This document shows, in pieces, positions 13,330-38,959 of a stretch of DNA of 64,000 nt (positions within the stretch are counted from its first letter, which is position 1; each line of letters opens with the position of its first letter). Origin of the DNA: Strigops habroptila (Eukaryota > Chordata > Aves > Psittaciformes > Psittacidae). Below the pieces are notes generated by a model. It made no database searches and had not been told where the DNA came from. It saw only the letters and a list, made by a program, of their open reading frames with translations. The DNA is taken from contig NC_044284.2 of assembly GCF_004027225.2 (NCBI RefSeq), positions 11,822,501-11,886,500 on the forward strand, read 5' to 3'. Position numbers and translations under genes: made by a program.

Positions 13330-16092
13330 CTTTGCTGGTCACATCCTGGCAGATGCTGAGTGCATCCTTTGCTAGCAAAGGTGAAGAAATGATAGCAGAT
13401 GGGGTATGTGCTTCTCCATGCAACTCTACCAGGTATGAGGGGCTGTACAGAGCAGGAAGGCTGTGCCAGCTCCCAGCCTCTGCACCCTGCCTATACCATC
13501 TAGTTGCAGGCATGCCGGGACATGGGGAGCGTCTCGTCAACCCATACCCCAAAGTCCTCCTCAGGGCTGCTCCATCCAGTCTCTGTCCAGCCTGTGTTTG
13601 TGCTTGGGATTGTCCCGACCCAGGTGTAGGACCTTGCACTTGTTGAACTTCATGAGGTTTGCACAGTCCCACTTCTCCAGCCTGTCCAGGTCCCTCTGGA
13701 TCCCATCCCTGCCCTCCAGCGTGTTGACCGCACCACGGAGATCAATTATCTAACATTCAGATTTAGGAGTAAATACACACCCCCAAAAAAAGACAAATCT
13801 AAAGCCCTATGTGTGGAGAAGACATTGTTTTCTGATAACACAGACCAGGCCACCAAGCAGGAGGTTCATCTCCAATATCATCAATGTTGAGCAGAAGGAA
13901 AGCCCCAATCCATGCAGATTTGACACTGCTGAGAAGGCAAATACAGACAGACTAAAACAAGTCTTGAGAACAAACACTTAACGGGAAAAAGAAAGAAAAA
14001 AAAGGAGAGTTTAAGGAATATTTTTAATAACAATAACTTAAAACCAATCATGGCCTCATGCTACCTTCCCACTTCACCCCAGCAGAGGCTGGCGCTTGGC
14101 CTTTGCTTTTCAAGGATGCAGGTCTTTGCAAGCAGAGTAACTACGCAAAGAAACAGCAATATTGTCACTTCAGCATTATGAATTCAAAGCAGGCAGTCTA
14201 AAAAAGGATCTCCAGCTAAAGGAGTTCAAAGCATGACAAACATGTTCCAACAATACTCTGGCTGCAAGAAATATAACATAGTTCGTAAATATAACCCTCC
14301 CCACCTCCTGCAAGGATAGTAGAAGAGTCACTGTGTTCACAAGACTAGAAATGCTTCATTACGAGCACAAGTCTTTGCTGAAGACTGCTCTTGCTCTTCA
14401 CAACACTAATAACACTCCGCAATGCTACAGAGAGGCATAGAATGCCCCAGAAAGCAAAAGAACACAATAGATCAATTGAGTGATAAAAGGAGCATCAAAA
14501 CAGAGAAGAGGAGCCTGCAAAGGACGAAAAGAGCTCTAAAACAGAAGGAGAAGCATCAGAACCAAAGGGGAAATGTCAATGCCATAGGACCTCACAGTGT
14601 GGAGAGCAATCCTCCTCACACAGGTGCAGCACAGAAATGACACCCCATCAGCGCAGAAAACTCTATGTAGCTGCTGGGCAAGGCAACTCTGTTTTAAGGC
14701 TGATCAAGAAGGGGAAGCTGAATGCACAGCACCAGGCTCTTATCTCACGCCTGACCACCACCAATGCTGTGGGAAGATCTCCCTTTGGATAGCCAGTGCT
14801 CCTGACCAGAGCATGGGAAGCAGGAGAGCAAATGTCCCTTGGACAGTTCAGAAGCATGCTGAATCAGAGTCCTCCAATACTCCAAGCAGCCTCCAGAGCC
14901 ACCAAGACAGCTGGTGACAGGCATTCCCTGAATCTTCCCTACAAGATTAACAGTTGAGATCACACACACAGCAGCCACTTTGGTTTTAAACACCACACAC
15001 AAATAAATGAATTGGGAAAAACATTTCTTTCCCTTCTTTACTGAGCATCTTCCTCAGGAGAAAGAATCACACTACCTTGCTAGCAGCTCCTTGACTTTCC
15101 CTCTCTTTGCCACGATTGCTGACTAATTACACACAAAAAAAGATCTTGCTGCAGTCACTGGAGCAGCAGACAGGCAGGGGACTGCACAGCAAATGCCTGT
15201 CATGCCATATCTCACACGTAATGTAGGTATGAATGTGAAAACATGCCCGCCTTATAATTACAAGTTAAGACCTTACTATAAACTCTGCCACTTGGAGGAT
15301 GTGCATACATGTCTGAAGTACGAGAAGGAGAAGCAGAGCGAAACAAGCATTTAGGACATAGCCCTCATTAAAGAAAAATTCCCAAGAACTATCCAACAGT
15401 GGAAATCACCTGAAGATACAGGCACCAGAGCTGGACACAGGCAGAGCACAGTGACAAAGGCAGATCTGCTAGCCTTGCTTTGATAGACCACTCCAGTCCC
15501 ACAGAAATGGAACTGCACCAGTTTGGAAGAACAGCAAAGTAGGAGACACAGAGGAAAACACCATTTTATACTCAATGATTGCCTGAGAGTCTGTGCACTT
15601 TGCCAGGACAGCATAGGTGATGTGCACAGTGCTCCTAAGCAGCAAGAGGCTGGGGAAGGAATTCCGAATCAGGAGGTGATCAGCAGCTCTTGAGAGGCAG
15701 TAGGGTCGCAATGCAGTAAGCTGACTCCAATCTGTAAAACTCACCTGGCAATGCACTCCCTCCTAATTTGCTTGGCAACTACCAAATGAAAGCGTAAAGA
15801 TCAAGGACATGCAGAAGCCCAGACAGTCAGCATCCCAGAGCAAGACAAAGGAAGAAGGGAGAGAAAAAAAAATGTTGCAGCATGAATAGACAGAGGAAAT
15901 CACACCAGCAATTGTGTCATGTTGCTCACAAGCCCATGAGCAGCAGAGGAAGATACCACAATGCTGATATCCAGCCCAAGTTTCTTCTTTCTACAGCAAG
16001 AAGAGATTTGAGTGCTTCAGACCCTCTTTTTCATTCAATGCCCAAGTGTCGTGCCTCTCCAAGTCTCTCCCTCCAGCCTTGCTCTTCTCCGT
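13330..16092. other. SLCO2A1-SRPRB convergent interval; no gene seen
   Basis: This is the tail-to-tail spacer. It holds an old CR1-like copy (13540-13745). From about 14020 to 16092 it is unique sequence that probably contains the SRPRB 3' UTR; a weak ATTAAA on the minus strand lies at 14023-14028. RAB6B, which mammals carry here, was searched for by its GTPase motifs and not found. Confidence 0.55.
13540..13745 (-). repeat. Old CR1-family fragment
   Basis: Contains the dispersed avian phrase pattern 'gtaggaccttgcacttgttg', 'cctgtccaggtccctctgga' and 'ccctccagcgtgttgaccgc', which recurs in many bird genomes and which I assign to CR1. It lies about 230 bp past the SLCO2A1 poly(A) signal. The subfamily was not determined. 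Confidence 0.6.
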
Positions 16093-19000
16093 TCAAGCGA
16101 TCTTGGCCAGCCATTTCTCGAGACCCTCGAAGTCAGCATCTCCCTCCTCTCCCTTGCTGCCCCGAGCACTGCACTCCACAAATTCCACCTTCATGGGTAG
16201 CTGGGAGAAGTCGAAGTCCTTGCCCTTCTTCCCCAGCTGGGCAGGGCCCCCAATGGCTGAGCCATCCAGACTTGTAGGGGCTGCGGAGCGGGTCACTCGT
16301 AAGGTGTTGCTGCAGACAGAGAAGGGAAAGTGTCAAGAACTGCGAACCAGGGGAACATTACCTATACCATGGCTGCTGAGATGTTCTGGATCCAGCTCAG
16401 TTAGCAGGATACCAGATACACCAAGGGTAGAGATCCCACGGCTCTGCCCTGTGAGGCACAGGCAGGGGCAGGCACTTTGGCCACTACTTCTAAATACCTG
16501 CTAGAAGGCACAGCTGCAGAGAGGCTCAAGACAGCAAGACAGGAGGCCGCTCAAGGAGAAGGTGCTTAAACAGGTTTTGTTTTGTAATAAACCACTGAAA
16601 GAGTCAGGTGATGATCTCCTCATCTCAATTTCCCCAATACCCCCGTGGCAGAAACCAGCCACCAAGAATTACACGACTTAGCCTACAGGGCTCAGGACCT
16701 ACACAAGTTTAACAGGTTAACTGGGAAGGGAGAGGCACCTGTAATCATGCAGAGGGATCAGGCAGGGGCTCACCCCACTGCCACTTGAGTGTGCCAAATA
16801 CCTTTGGGGATTGAGTCTCCCGCTGCTCCCGTGAGCAATGTTTGCCTAAGGACCAGGCTGTAAAGTCATTACTGCTTCTGCCCTTCAGCTTGCTGCAGCA
16901 TCTCAACTCCCTGCCACATGTGGTGAGGAAGGATGGACCTCCTTGTCCACACTCACCAGGCCTGAAAAAGTGAGGCTAGGGAGGTCAAGGGGCTGCACCA
17001 GGCACAGATGGAAACACCAATCTCTGCTCAGGTCTCTTGACTGCCTAGTAGAGCCTCCTGGATGGAGTGCTGCATCTCTTTCAGAGACAGAGCAGCCTGG
17101 CAGTGCCTGCACTCAGTCAACTCCAGTTAGTCCTTATTCAGGGAATGGAGCTAAACTAATGGGACACAGGGAAAGAGCAACACTGCCCACAGGTGCGAGT
17201 TCCAGATTAAGACAGCAGACACTTCCTTGGGTTCTCCATACAAAGACATCCAAGTACAGCAGCACAGGGAGGAAAACAGCAGCAGTCTACCAGGTTGCAG
17301 GAATAACACTGCCTAACAGGGCACATATAACCTACCTAGAAATCCAACTTCTACACACAGATAGCGAGCAAATGCTCAACATCAGAACCAAGGAATTCTT
17401 ATTTTCCTGGAGAGCTTGAATATGTGGCAACTCTTTCGTCCCTTAAGAATGAGAAGCTCAGGTATTCAGCCTGGAAGAGGCATCAGCACAAATAACGCTG
17501 CTGCTGTCTACTGGACAAAGATACTACAGAATCACAGAATTGTTTGTTTAGGTTGGAAAAGACCCTTAAGATCATTGAGTCCGAGAGTAAACCTAACACT
17601 AAACCTAAACCATGACACACTGCCACATCCACCATTTGGCAACAAGACAGCCATATCCCATGAACATGCATTAGTTTGGAGATCAAAGAGCTACACTCCT
17701 CCTCCTACCCCCAATACCACCTTGGGCTAACTGTAAACTAGGAAACAGGATCCACAGGCAACAGGAAGGCAAAATATCTAGTTCTGAGTGTGTGTAGGGA
17801 AGGATAATCTCTACTAGATGCTAGTGAAGTCCATCACAAAACAAGATCTGCACAGGTCTCTCTCAGGGCAGATTTGACCCAACTACAATTATGGGACTCA
17901 CAGGCAGAAATCTTTTACACACAGATTAAATACAGCTTAAAAAAATATAGCTTCTACTCGCCCCCTTCCCCAGGTGGACTTGTCAGCTCATTCAGCTGGC
18001 AGCTTACAATATAGCACTATAAGCCACTTTCTCCTGTTCCACTTCCTCTTACAACTTGAAATTAGCAATAGATCATATATAATTTTTTTTCCACAGGTTA
18101 ATGTTCTTCCTAGGGGGGGATCCAGAAGCAACATGGGGTCCCAGATTCCTGCAATGCCTGTTAGAACAGGAAAACTAGAGGCTCTCTCCCCAGCTCTCTG
18201 CTCTGCATGCCAAGCCCTTTTGAATCAGAGAAGCCCTGCAAAGAAAACCCAACCCATGCCAGTACAACTGAGCAGAGCTACTGAGATCTTCACACCACTC
18301 AGAGAAAGTCTTACATTTGGAAGCGAACCCTGACTGTACCTGAGAGAGGACAGTGCCCTGGGACATGGGAGGTATCGCTGAACTAGGTATGGCAGCTTTT
18401 AGGGAAGGATTGGGATGTTGTTTCCCCAACCCACAGCTTCTAGGAGGCCATACACTTTTTGTGCCTACTGCTTTTTTGCATGAGTTTACAAGGAGCAATG
18501 TTCTCTCATCCTGGTTACACCTGAGCAGACAAAACAGACTGCTCATTTTCTACAATGAACTCAGATGCAGCTCTAAAGGGAGCCCACTGAGCACCGAGGT
18601 AAGAAACAGAAAGAAGAGAGAAGCTCACAGGGTTTAAGATCCAATTTCATACTTACAGCTCTTTTTCCAGCTGCTGTTGAATAAGTTTTGCTGATTTTGC
18701 CATTGTGACATCTAGAGAGAGAAACAAAAAGGAAATCAGGCCTTTGGTTTTATGGTACCTCTTCCTAAAGGCACAGTAAGGCACACTTACACTGTACAGT
18801 CCTAAAAGTTACCAGGACAAAGATGGCTGTGTCTGCACTAGGATAAGGGATGCCAGAGCCTGGGTTTCCAGGCATGAATGGGAGCAACACAGAATCCTGA
18901 TATAATGCAGGGAATTAATCTCTTCTTGCTGGGCAGTAAGTTGATTCAAACAAAGGATGGGGTTTGACGTCCCAGTGACAAGCCCAGCACTCTCACCTGT

Positions 19001-22000
19001 CCTGGCATTACAGAGCTCAACACAGCACTTTTTAACCTACGGCATGTGGCGCCATGAAGGCCTCAGGCAACTTGTGAAGCAGTGCATAAAAATAACCAAG
19101 AAAACCAAACCTGATAGTGCCCAAAAGCTTCAGATTGTTATACAGGGAGTCACATCTCCACTGTAAAAGCTGTAGGGATCTGAAAATCTAGTTCTTTCCA
19201 GTAACTGGATGTTCCTGATAGTCCAGTCAAGAGAAAATATATAATCTCACCAGCTAAATGGCTGTATGATTTTAACACTGAAGCTATGAAGTGTGTACAA
19301 ATAGTTCATTATGCTCAAATTAATCCTATTTTCAGCTGTCTGCCAATTCAGGAAGACAGTTCCGTACAAGCAGAAAGCCACCTGCCTTACTTCAGCTCAT
19401 CTAAAAAGCTGTAGCTCTCCCAAGTGGTGCTTCTCTGCAAAGCTATTAGATATACCTGACCTAAGAATTCTTCCAGCGGCTGGCAGAAATGTTCCTGCTG
19501 AGTAGTCCCAGTTTAAAACTAAGTTCCAGCCTTCATTTTGCTGAAATCCCAACCCCTCAGAAATTCAGGGCACATATAACCCTGCATCCATGATTCATTC
19601 AGCATCCATGGCATTAACCCCTAAGGTTCATTCAATTCAAGGCCTGAATTCGATGTCCAGCCCACAAGGCAGCACACGTACCTTGCTTATTGCAAGCGAT
19701 CAGGAGTGCGGGTGCATTTTTGAGCACAGTGCTATCGACCAGGACCTGGTACAGGAACTCTGCCACATCCTTCACCTCCCGCTGAAAGGCCACACTATCC
19801 ACCACAAACACGATGGCTCTGGAGGAGAAAGGGAAGAACATGTGCTCCGTGTGAAGTTCTGCAACCACCTTCCCCTACAAGCATTCCAGCCTGAGCTAAC
19901 ATATTTGTTCCACATATGGTCTCATCCAACCCAAGAGCAGGTTAGCATGTGCTGTCTGAAATGCACTGAATCCAGCCCCAGCAGGAAATCTTCTCCTCTC
20001 TGCCCCAGGAATATACCACATCCCCTAAACCTCCCCACTGCAGTTGCTTTGCCTCCTGATGCACTACAGACACAGGTAAGCGGGAAAGCAATAACTAAGC
20101 CTTGCTACCCCATCACAAAGCTCTGTCCCTCAGGGCACCACCACACAGATGGAATCCCGTCCAGCTTACAGCATCCCCTGCACCATCATTTTCCATCCCT
20201 TTCCAAAACATTACCTGCCCCATCCTTCCCCGCCAACCTCCTCCAAGTTACCTGGCTGCAGCCTTGAATCTCTCCAAGAACTGAAGCCGCAAACTCTCAT
20301 GGCCTGGAAGGTCGATTAAGGTGACGTTAGCACTCTGAGGACAAAAGCAAGAAGGCATTAGCAAAACCTAATCTAGGGGCACCTAGATCCCCAGTGATCG
20401 CAGAGCGGGGAAAACCAGTCTGCTAGTGGATTCCAGTTAGCCTGGTGTTGAGGCAGCAGTGGGTGTGTGAATCCCCATACCAGGCAGAAGCATGTAACTC
20501 TCCCCAGTCTCAGTTGTGCAGTCTCACCACCAGCCCAATTCTGACAGGCAAAAAAGATGCTGAGGAACAACATTCATGGCCAGGACTCACTAAGGAGGGC
20601 ACCAATACTAGCAAACCATTCACCGTTGCTGAGAGGACAGAGCATGATCGCAGAGAAAAGAGCCTCTGAATCAAGTTAGCCGTTCATGCACATGATCTAC
20701 CCAACTGCAAGTCTTACCAAAATACACAAAACTTTATTGGGAATAACACAAAAATGCCCTTGCAAGAGACTTTTTAAATTAAAAGCTGCAAATGTTTCCC
20801 TTTCCACAGCCTGCCAGCCAAAGCGAGGACACTTAAGAGCACAAATGGCTCTCTCACGCTCCTGATCAAGATGGGGCCAAGTAGGGCCATGTCACCATTC
20901 TCAGGATGATGCTCATTGTTCTCAACAGGGGAAGAGAACACTACCCAAGAGCCCACCTACCCAATGCTCTTGGATTGTAATGGAAACCTTGTCTACAATT
21001 TCAAAAATACTAATTAACAATGAGAAAAGCAGCAGTCCAGCTTGCAGCATTCCCATTCCTCTCCCCCTCCAAATACTTGCCTGCTCAATCTTAGAGACAC
21101 AAATATTACCCTGCACTTCCCTTCACTAAATTTTTAGCCTCTTCTTATCACACTGTTACTGAAGATCACCATAGAGAAGCCACAAAAACATCCTCTACAG
21201 TTCCCCAGAACATACCATGCTGCCAGCTTGCTGCTTTCACTGCCACATGTGCACCCAGCACAAGGAAGAAACACTTCTGAAATGAAAGAAATTGCCATAA
21301 ACTGAAACTGACTAGGTCTGTAGCACTCCAGGACCTGAAATTTTGAGCCCATGTGAAGTTCAACTGGAGGTTCTTTTTAAGCCTGCTAAAGCTTTTAACT
21401 TCAGATTTTCTTGGGAGAAACTGAAATTACTGCCAAGCAAATAAACCAAGCATGACAGAACAATGTTCCCTCACAAATCTCCCTCCTGCTGCAAACCACA
21501 ACGCTGTCCCCACAGTGCTGTGTGTTTCACTCCACTTGTAAAAGCAGCTCCTTTTCCTCTTCTACAGAAAAAACCACCACACGCTGGCCACATTTCAAAA
21601 CATGACACACAGAACTGGTTTTCAGTCAAATTTCACAATTTGACAAGCAGATTAAAAAGTGCCTGCAGAGCTGAGAAGTCCCTAATACCTCCCAGTATTT
21701 TTCTATCTTCTCAGCTCTGATCGCCCAGAAAAATCCTATCCTACACTCAGACCAAACTGGGGACTGATTTCAAGCTGGAAAGACTGAACAGCACAAAAAC
21801 CATAAAGCCAGGTTTAGCACAGGGAACACAAAGACACAAGTTGCTGCCGCAACCATGCACAAGCAACAGCCAGAAACCTGCCTGCTCACCTTGTCATTGC
21901 TGACCCTGTAAACTGCAGAGCTGTCAGTTATTGAAGTCTGCGTATCCCGGTATCTGCCTGTCAACAGCTGTGGGGGAAAAAATCACTTTCAGAAGGAGGC

Positions 22001-23116
22001 TGGAGGAACACCAGTATTGCCCTTCATCCACTCAGAAACTGACACGATCTGGAAGAGGCAACAGACTTGAGATATCTATTTCAATTTATGTGCATGAAAC
22101 ACGTTCAGGTTTGGGTATTTTCCCCTAAAGAACACATTAAAGGAAAAAAGTAAAGTACTTATATAGTGTACAGTTCTGGTACCCTCAATATAAGGACATG
22201 GAGCTGCTGCAGGAAGTCCAGAGGAGGCCATGAGGATGATCAGGGGTTGGAGCACCTCCTGTATGAAGACAGGCTGAGAAAGTTGGGGCTGTTCAGCCTG
22301 GAGAAGTTACGTGGAGACCTCATAGCAGCCTTCCAGTATCTCAAGGGGCCTACAAGGATGCTGGGGAGGTACTCTTCATTAGAGACTGTAGTGATAGGAC
22401 AAGGGGTGATGGGTTTACGCTTAAACTGGGGAAGTTCGGGTTAGATCTAAGGAAGAAGTTCTTTACTGTGAGGGTGGTGAGGCCCTGGAATGGGTTGCCC
22501 AAAGAACTGGTGAATGCTCCATCCCTGGCAGTGTTCAAGGCCAGGCTGGACAAAGGTTTGAGCATCATGGTCTAGTGCGAGATGTCCCTGCCCATGGCAG
22601 GGGGTTGGAACGAGATGATCTTACGGTCCTTTCCAACATAAACCAGTCCGTGATTTTATTGCTAAACCCAGAAGGAACAGAGCGTACTTCCCAATCTTTT
22701 GGACCACCTTCACCTCCATCTGCCCGGAGCCGGGCCGTTCCCCGCCTGGAGCTCCATCCGCGGCACCCACCAGCACTCCCGTCCCCGTTCCCCGCTCACC
22801 CGCGCGAACAGCAGCGTCTTCCCCGCGTCGCAGAGCCCCAGCAGCAGCACCGCCTTCCGGCTGCTCCTCCTGCCCTGCACCAGCCTCCAGATCACTGCGG
22901 GAGAAAGCACGGAGCGCCTCAGCCCGGTGCTCCCAGGCAGGACCACAGGGGCGCGATGTGCGCGGGGAAGGGGGAACCAGAGACCCGCGGGGTCCGTCAC
23001 TCACGGAGCGTGATGATAACGGCGACCAGCGCCAGCAGGACGGAGAGCACGGTGGGGTCGGGCACCCGCAGCTCCCGCCGCAGCGCCTCCAGATGCGGCT
23101 CCAGCCTCCCCGCCAT
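16093..23116 (-). CDS. SRPRB: Signal recognition particle receptor subunit beta (SRPRB), complete
   Basis: This is an ER-membrane GTPase that anchors SRP receptor alpha and takes part in co-translational targeting. Exons in transcript order: 23116-23005, 22894-22800, 21967-21890, 20334-20252, 19818-19682, 18711-18657, 16309-16093. All junction phases agree and give 777 nt, 258 aa. One N-terminal membrane segment lies at about residues 22-41. GTPase motifs: P-loop GLCDAGKT (57-64), DLPGH (103-107), NKQD (166-169) and ECSA (232-235). The C-terminus EKWLAKIA matches the mammalian protein. The human protein is 271 aa; the difference is a shorter N-terminus before the membrane segment. The start ATG at 23116-23114 begins [16 protein letters not shown], comparable to the lumenal start of orthologues. 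It is divergent from nothing nearby and lies head-to-tail after TF, as in mammals. Confidence 0.96.
17527..17650 (-). repeat. CR1 LINE 3' fragment
   Basis: Starts with 'cagaatcacagaattg' and 'aggttggaaaagaccc', the reverse complement of a CR1 3' terminus, then loses similarity after about 120 bp. It lies in the last SRPRB intron. Confidence 0.75.
22165..22662 (+). repeat. CR1 LINE 3' fragment (about 500 bp)
   Basis: Typical CR1 sense text includes 'gaggccatgaggatgatcag', 'ctgttcagcctggagaag', 'ccctggcagtgttcaaggcc' and 'tgtccctgcccatggcaggg', ending near 'gtgattttattgc'. It lies in SRPRB intron 2, about 140 bp from exon 2, in the orientation opposite to the gene. Confidence 0.9.
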
Positions 23117-23200
23117 GGCTCACACGTCGCCTTGGCCGCCGCGCTTCCGCTTCCCGCCCCGCGCGAGGGCTGCCGGGGGGCGCGGGGGTGCATGGGAGTT
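22690..23200. promoter_or_regulatory. SRPRB: CpG-rich promoter region of SRPRB
   Basis: GC content and CpG density rise sharply around SRPRB exons 1-2, with runs such as 'cgcgcgaacagcagcg' and 'cccgccccgcgcgag', while flanking sequence is AT-balanced. No TATA box was seen upstream of the ATG. This suits a broadly expressed housekeeping gene transcribed leftward. Boundaries are approximate. Confidence 0.7.
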
Positions 23201-24690
23201 GTTGGAATTCCCGAGATGGGGAGTTGGAATTGCAGGGATGGAGATCGGGTGCTGAGGAAGAGGAGGAGGGAGGAAGCGGGAGGCAAACTAGGACTAGACA
23301 CAGGGCTCCGTGTCTTGGACTGGCCCTGGATGTCAGCGAGCGCGTTGTCTTTATCGCATAAGGGGGGGTTCGTGCAGGGGAAGGCACTGGGAAGTTGTAA
23401 TATCCCGAGGGAGTGGAGGTCCAGGAGGCGATTGCCTCCCTCGTCCTTGGTTTGAGGCTCGAAGCGCCGTGAAGTGTTTGCACATGTAGGTACTCCGTGT
23501 GTTTTGGGGCTCCCTGTTTTGGCCTCCCCGTTTCAAGCTCACAGCTAGCAAGACCGGCAGGGGGCTGGAGACTCGCCCCGTGGGATTTGTTGAGCTTGAA
23601 GAAGAAATGGCTAGGCGGAGCAGGGCAAGGCAAGGCAGTGTGGGGCAAGAAGATGGAGCCAGGCTTTTCATGATGGGGAGCAAGGGAAATACATTGAATC
23701 TAGATGTTTAGAGTGGGTATTAGAGAGAAACTCGAGCCACTTCTGGGCGATGGGACAGGTTGTTCAGAGAGGTCACAGAGTCACCATCCTTGGAGGTTCT
23801 CAGTGCTTGAATGTGTCAACCCCTTTCTTTGAGTGAGAGGTTGGACTGGAGACTCTCTGATCCGCTGGTGAGGTTCCTTTTTTCCATGCCTTCTACTCAT
23901 GGGGCAAGAGGTTACACCTGATACAGAGTACAGATGACGCAGCTTTTCTTGGGGCAAGTTTTCCAGCTGTAGTCAGGGAGTTGCAGAAGCAGGCTCTCAG
24001 AGGAACTGGATCTCTTGCTAGTTAAAAAAGCCATTTGTCCAGTATACTTCATCTGACATAAACGTGAGAAACTAAATTTCATTGCTCCCAATCAGACTCT
24101 ACATTTCTGTCTTCCAAGGCGATCTCAGCCAGGCTAGTGGACTTCCTCACAGCACATACCATATGCGTCCAGAAATCATCACTCTGGGCTCATCAAAATA
24201 TTCATTCCCTCAAAGCCAGCAGCTCTTCCATGCCTGCCTTAACGAAAGGGTTGGGACCAGAATTATCCCAGAATCTGTTCCTCTGAAGCAGAGAGCCTCA
24301 GCAGACCCTTTTGTCTTGCCTTTTTATTTTCACCATGGATTGGAGTCAGGCTGCCCACCTACATGTGGGACTTTTTCACCCTTCAGCTTCCCTGGCAGAA
24401 ACATTATTCCCCTTCCTGTGTCTCAACTACACAGGACAACTATCATCTGCTGTGGAGATAGTGGGATAACCTGGGTGAAGCAAAAGCACAGAGAGTACAA
24501 AACAGCTGTTCATTAGGCTTTAGGGCATATTTAAACCATTTTTCTTTGGCAAACGTTCAAACAAATTTCTCTAGTGGGCAGCAATAGCCTTAAGTGGCAA
24601 TAGCCATGTTGGTATTTGGTAGTGTCCTACAGCAAGAGGTACTGGGGAAGGAATGCGCTTACGAACCGTTTTGAAAAATCTCAGGAAACC
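23117..24690. other. SRPRB-TF intergenic spacer
   Basis: About 1.6 kb between the SRPRB start and the TF 3' end, both genes being on the minus strand. It contains the upstream half of the SRPRB CpG region, an old CR1-like remnant (about 23720-23880) and otherwise unique sequence. No further gene was recognised. Confidence 0.65.
23720..23880 (+). repeat. Old, diverged CR1-like remnant
   Basis: Text such as 'gacaggttgttcagagagg', 'caccatccttggaggttctc' and 'gaggttggactggaga' follows the order seen in the 3' part of older CR1 subfamilies, with many differences. It lacks a clear terminal repeat. Confidence 0.55.
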
Positions 24691-24706
24691 TGTTTAGATT
24701 TGAAAT

Positions 24707-24712
24707 TTTATT
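24707..24712 (-). terminator. TF: Poly(A) signal AATAAA of TF
   Basis: The + strand reads TTTATT, i.e. AATAAA on the TF strand, about 185 nt beyond the stop codon. This gives a short 3' UTR, as known for hen ovotransferrin mRNA. Cleavage is inferred near 24685-24695. Confidence 0.75.
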
Positions 24713-24896
24713 TTTTGCTGTGATGGCAGCAGAGAACAGTGAAAGTCTCCGACAGCCACTTTCAGAGTGATGAGGAAGGGCAGAGAAAGCAGTGAAGGTA
24801 AAGAGCCCTCTGCAGGTCAGTGTTTGGTGCTGAGGGCACAAGAGGAGTCATTGCTTGAAGTTTCCTCCCCCTCCAGCAAGGGTCCTTCCCGTCTCA

Positions 24897-38752
<13,856 letters not shown>

Positions 38753-38852
38753 ACTTGGGCAGGGAGTCAGGTGCCGAGGAGGGGGTGCAGTATCCTTGGT
38801 CACAGACTGTCCCCTCCAAGTCTGTGATGGCTCTGGAGCTGCTTTCTCCCCC

Positions 38853-38859
38853 TTTTATA
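38853..38859 (-). promoter_or_regulatory. TF: TATA box of TF
   Basis: The + strand TTTTATA reads TATAAAA on the gene strand, 101 nt upstream of the ATG. This predicts initiation near 38825-38830 and a 5' UTR of about 75 nt, close to what is known for hen ovotransferrin mRNA. Confidence 0.85.
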
Positions 38860-38880
38860 GAAGAACAGCCCTGGCTGTGT

Positions 38881-38910
38881 TTGCAGAAGCAATGACCTAA
38901 CACTGTTTGT
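38881..38910 (-). promoter_or_regulatory. TF: TF proximal promoter site cluster (C/EBP-like, nuclear receptor half-site, FOX-like)
   Basis: Three sites abut just upstream of the TATA box: a C/EBP-like inverted repeat TTGCAGAAGCAA (38881-38892), AGGTCA on the gene strand (38893-38898), and TGTTTGT/ACAAACA (38904-38910). Mammalian TF promoters are known to use C/EBP and HNF4/COUP-TF class factors close to the TATA box. Binding here is inferred from sequence only. Confidence 0.5.
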
Positions 38911-38959
38911 TCTTCCTTGTTTCTCAATAGTTCCTAAATCGCCCCCCTCCCTGGATCAG

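Noticed and set aside
22575-23301. Two 226-codon open frames on opposite strands
   Set aside because: Both are products of stop-poor CpG-rich sequence at the SRPRB promoter. The true exons there use a different reading with proper splice sites and motifs.
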